Part shown: piece by piece, positions 62,043 to 64,000 of the stretch
How positions within the stretch are numbered: position 1 is the stretch's first letter
How the letters are laid out: every line of letters begins with the position of its first letter
Source of the DNA: Natronomonas aquatica
GTDB taxonomy: Archaea > Halobacteriota > Halobacteria > Halobacteriales > Haloarculaceae
Length of the DNA stretch: 64,000 nucleotides
NCBI RefSeq assembly: GCF_024449025.1
Contig: NZ_JAHLKM010000002.1
Coordinates: 287,905 to 351,904 of the forward strand
Direction: 5' to 3'
Made by a program: the position numbers and the translations under genes
Notes under the pieces: generated by a model
What the model saw: the letters and a program-made list of their open reading frames with translations, nothing else
Databases searched by the model: none
Told to the model about the DNA's origin: nothing

Positions 62043-62960
62043 ATGGCTACGTTAGAAATCAGCAATCTGCACGCGTCAGTCGCCGAGGAGGGGGGCGAAA
62101 CAATCCTCCAAGGTGTCGACCTGGAGGTCAAATCCGGCGAGATCCACGCCCTGATGGGTCCGAACGGGTCCGGGAAATCGACGACAGCGAAGATCATCGC
62201 CGGCCACCCCGCCTACGAGGTGACCGACGGCGAGATACTCCTTCACATCGAGGAAGACGAGTTCGAGGGCATCGACATCGACGACGACCAGCGTACCTGG
62301 AACCTCCTGGATCTCGAACCCAACGAGCGCGCCGCGCTCGGGATCTTCCTCGGCTTCCAGTATCCGGCCGAGATCGAGGGCGTCACGATGGTCAACTTCC
62401 TCCGGACGGCGCTCAACGCCAAACTCGAGGAGCGCGAAGAGCTCTTCGAGGACGAGGAGGCCGAAGAGGCCGAAGCGGACGAGGAAGACGACGCGGGCTA
62501 CGACACCTCGCCGATGGAAGGGAACGTCGAGGAAGGCGAGGTCGGCGTCGCGGAGTTCCAGGGGATCCTCCAGGAGAAGATGGAACTTCTCGATATGGAC
62601 GAGTCCTTCGCCCAGCGGTACCTCAACGCCGGCTTCTCCGGCGGCGAGAAGAAACAGAACGAGGTCCTGCAGGCGGCCATCCTCGAGCCGTCGATCGCCG
62701 TGCTCGATGAGATCGACTCCGGGCTCGACATCGACCGGCTCCAGGACGTCTCCGACGGGATCAACGCCCTCCGCGACGAGCAGGGCACCGGGATCCTCCA
62801 GATCACCCACTACCAGCGCATCCTCGATTACGTCGAGCCCGATCACGTCCACGTCATGCTGGACGGGAAGATCGCGAAAAGCGGCGGTGCGGAGCTCGCC
62901 GAGAAGCTCGAAGACAGAGGGTACGAGTGGGTTCGAGAGGAAGCATTCGAGACGGCGTAA
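62043..62960 (+). CDS. sufC: Fe-S cluster assembly ATPase SufC
   Basis: ABC-type ATPase of the SufBCD scaffold, 305 residues. Walker A is [13 protein letters not shown] near 39-51; the Suf-type Q-loop [14 protein letters not shown] near 102-115; signature [16 protein letters not shown]; Walker [16 protein letters not shown]-loop ITHYQRIL. An acidic insertion ([13 protein letters not shown]) near residues 138-155 is a haloarchaeal feature. It is 51 nt upstream of sufB on the same strand. Between polB and sufC (61920-62042) there is a small ACAAAA...TTTTGT hairpin near 61950-61965 that could terminate polB. Confidence 0.95.
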   Translation: MATLEISNLHASVAEEGGETILQGVDLEVKSGEIHALMGPNGSGKSTTAKIIAGHPAYEVTDGEILLHIEEDEFEGIDIDDDQRTWNLLDLEPNERAALGIFLGFQYPAEIEGVTMVNFLRTALNAKLEEREELFEDEEAEEAEADEEDDAGYDTSPMEGNVEEGEVGVAEFQGILQEKMELLDMDESFAQRYLNAGFSGGEKKQNEVLQAAILEPSIAVLDEIDSGLDIDRLQDVSDGINALRDEQGTGILQITHYQRILDYVEPDHVHVMLDGKIAKSGGAELAEKLEDRGYEWVREEAFETA

Positions 62961-63011
62961 CCATCAGCAGTTACGCACAACCCTATAACCATCCAAACGT
63001 AATTACACATA

Positions 63012-64000
63012 ATGAGTTCCGAAGAACATCTACAAGAAACCGACACTGAAGCCCGTTTCGAGTTCAAGAAGGAGGAGTCGTCCGCTTTCGAGGCCGAAAA
63101 GGGGCTCACCGAGGAGACCATCCGCGTCATCTCGGAGGACAAAGACGAACCCGAGTGGATGCTCGAGCGGCGCCTCCGCGCCCTAGAGCAGTTCCAGGAG
63201 ATGCCGATGCCGACCGACTGGCCCGGCCAGCCGGACCTCTCGGAGGTCGATATCGACGAGATCGTCCCGTATATCCGCCCCGACATCGAAACGCGTGGCG
63301 GCGCCGAAAGCTGGGAAGATCTCCCCGAGGAAATCCAGGACACCTTCGACAAACTGGGGATCCCGGAAGCCGAGAAGAACGCGCTGTCGGGCGTCGGCGC
63401 CCAGTACGAATCGGAGATCGTCTATCAGAACATGCAGGAACGCTGGGAGGAAAAAGGCGTCATCTTCTGTGACATGGACAAGGCCGTCCAGGAGCACGAA
63501 GAACTCGTCCGCGAGCACTTCATGACGAAGTGTGTCCCCCCGAGCGACAACAAATTCGCCGCGCTACACGGCGCGATCTGGTCGGGCGGCTCGTTCGTCT
63601 ACGTCCCCGAGGACACGACGGTCGACATGCCGGTCCAGGCGTATTTCCGGATGAACAGCGAGGGGATGGGGCAGTTCGAACACACGCTCATCATCGCCGA
63701 GGAGAACTCCGAGGTCCACTACATCGAGGGCTGTTCGGCCCCGAAGTACTCGGCCTTTAATCTCCACTCCGGCGGCGTGGAAGTGTTCGTCAACGAAGGC
63801 GCCCACGTCCAGTACTCGACAGTGCAGAACTGGTCGAAAAACACCTACAACCTCAACACCAAACGCGCCATCGCCGAGAAGGACGCCACCATGGAGTGGA
63901 TTTCGGGATCGATGGGATCGAAGGCGACGATGCTGTACCCCTCGACGATTCTGAAGGGCCCGGGTGCGACGGACAACCACATCACCATCGCCTTCGCCGG
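63012..64000 (+). CDS. sufB: Fe-S cluster assembly protein SufB (runs off right edge)
   Basis: Scaffold subunit that binds the nascent Fe-S cluster with SufC and SufD. 329 codons are present, starting MSSEEHLQETDTEARFEF. Typical segments are LKRR-like LERRLRALEQFQEMPMP, CVPPSDNKFAALHGAIWSGGSFVYVP, FEHTLIIAEENSEVHYIEGCSAP (conserved Cys region), and NEGAHVQYSTVQNWSKNTYNLNTKRA. It is cut by the window end about two-thirds through; sufD would be expected beyond. Confidence 0.95.
   Translation, partial: MSSEEHLQETDTEARFEFKKEESSAFEAEKGLTEETIRVISEDKDEPEWMLERRLRALEQFQEMPMPTDWPGQPDLSEVDIDEIVPYIRPDIETRGGAESWEDLPEEIQDTFDKLGIPEAEKNALSGVGAQYESEIVYQNMQERWEEKGVIFCDMDKAVQEHEELVREHFMTKCVPPSDNKFAALHGAIWSGGSFVYVPEDTTVDMPVQAYFRMNSEGMGQFEHTLIIAEENSEVHYIEGCSAPKYSAFNLHSGGVEVFVNEGAHVQYSTVQNWSKNTYNLNTKRAIAEKDATMEWISGSMGSKATMLYPSTILKGPGATDNHITIAFA

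Overview
The window is chromosomal DNA of a halophilic archaeon (class Halobacteria). The coding sequence is GC-rich, and almost every protein is loaded with Asp and Glu. Many genes start at, or within a few bases of, the point expected 25-30 bp downstream of an AT-rich TATA-like box, as in leaderless archaeal transcripts. The gene content agrees: Top6B next to GyrB/GyrA, a PAN proteasome ATPase, CobY and CbiZ, an XPD-like helicase, Mre11/Rad50 with NurA, a family-B DNA polymerase carrying inteins, and many small acidic or zinc-ribbon proteins of haloarchaeal type. Genus cannot be decided from the sequence alone. I saw no rRNA, tRNA, CRISPR array, transposase or integrase.

Layout. 0-6 kb: DNA topology (top6B leaving the left edge, divergent from gyrB-gyrA) and a winged-helix regulator. 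6-12.3 kb: an NADH-dehydrogenase-like flavoprotein, pyrimidine salvage (cdd-udp), a phosphohexomutase, a RecA/KaiC-like protein without a P-loop, and pyrimidine synthesis (pyrB-pyrI). 12.3-18.7 kb: a 22-residue membrane microprotein, several uncharacterised haloarchaeal proteins, a NUDIX hydrolase, an exosome-type RNA-binding protein, NurA and an isoaspartyl peptidase. 18.8-28.4 kb: central metabolism and stress (isocitrate dehydrogenase, prolyl-tRNA synthetase, a PAPS-reductase-family protein, a 2Fe-2S ferredoxin, a polyprenol-kinase-like protein, aconitase, a peroxiredoxin, Hsp20). 28.5-34.9 kb: a radical-SAM protein, then a tightly overlapping cobalamin assembly and salvage operon (HAD-cbiB-cobS-cobY-cobD-cbiZ). 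34.9-44.1 kb: transporters (MFS, MATE, AI-2E/UPF0118), threonine synthase, DapD, an HtpX protease, a degenerate FtsZ-like protein fused to a zinc ribbon, and two decayed gene remnants. 44.1-56.6 kb: an Fe-S helicase, a YchF/Obg-type GTPase, a bactofilin-like protein, PAN, and an operon of a small unknown gene with mre11 and rad50. 56.7-64 kb: polB interrupted by two homing-endonuclease inteins, then sufC and sufB, which runs off the right edge.

How the parts work together. DNA maintenance is the strongest theme: Top6B, GyrBA, NurA, the XPD-like helicase, Mre11-Rad50 and PolB. Motifs resembling PCNA-binding boxes occur at both ends of PolB and at the Mre11 C-terminus. The second theme is cobamide nucleotide-loop assembly, with CbiZ allowing cobinamide salvage. 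The sequences most worth following up are the FtsZ-fold protein lacking the tubulin signature loop (36410-37267), the AT-shifted islands around apparently vacant intein sites in polB, the 22-aa microprotein (12354-12422), the small gene coupled to mre11 (51374-51706), the HAD phosphatase heading the cobalamin operon, and a hairpin near a TATA-like element (10035-10122).
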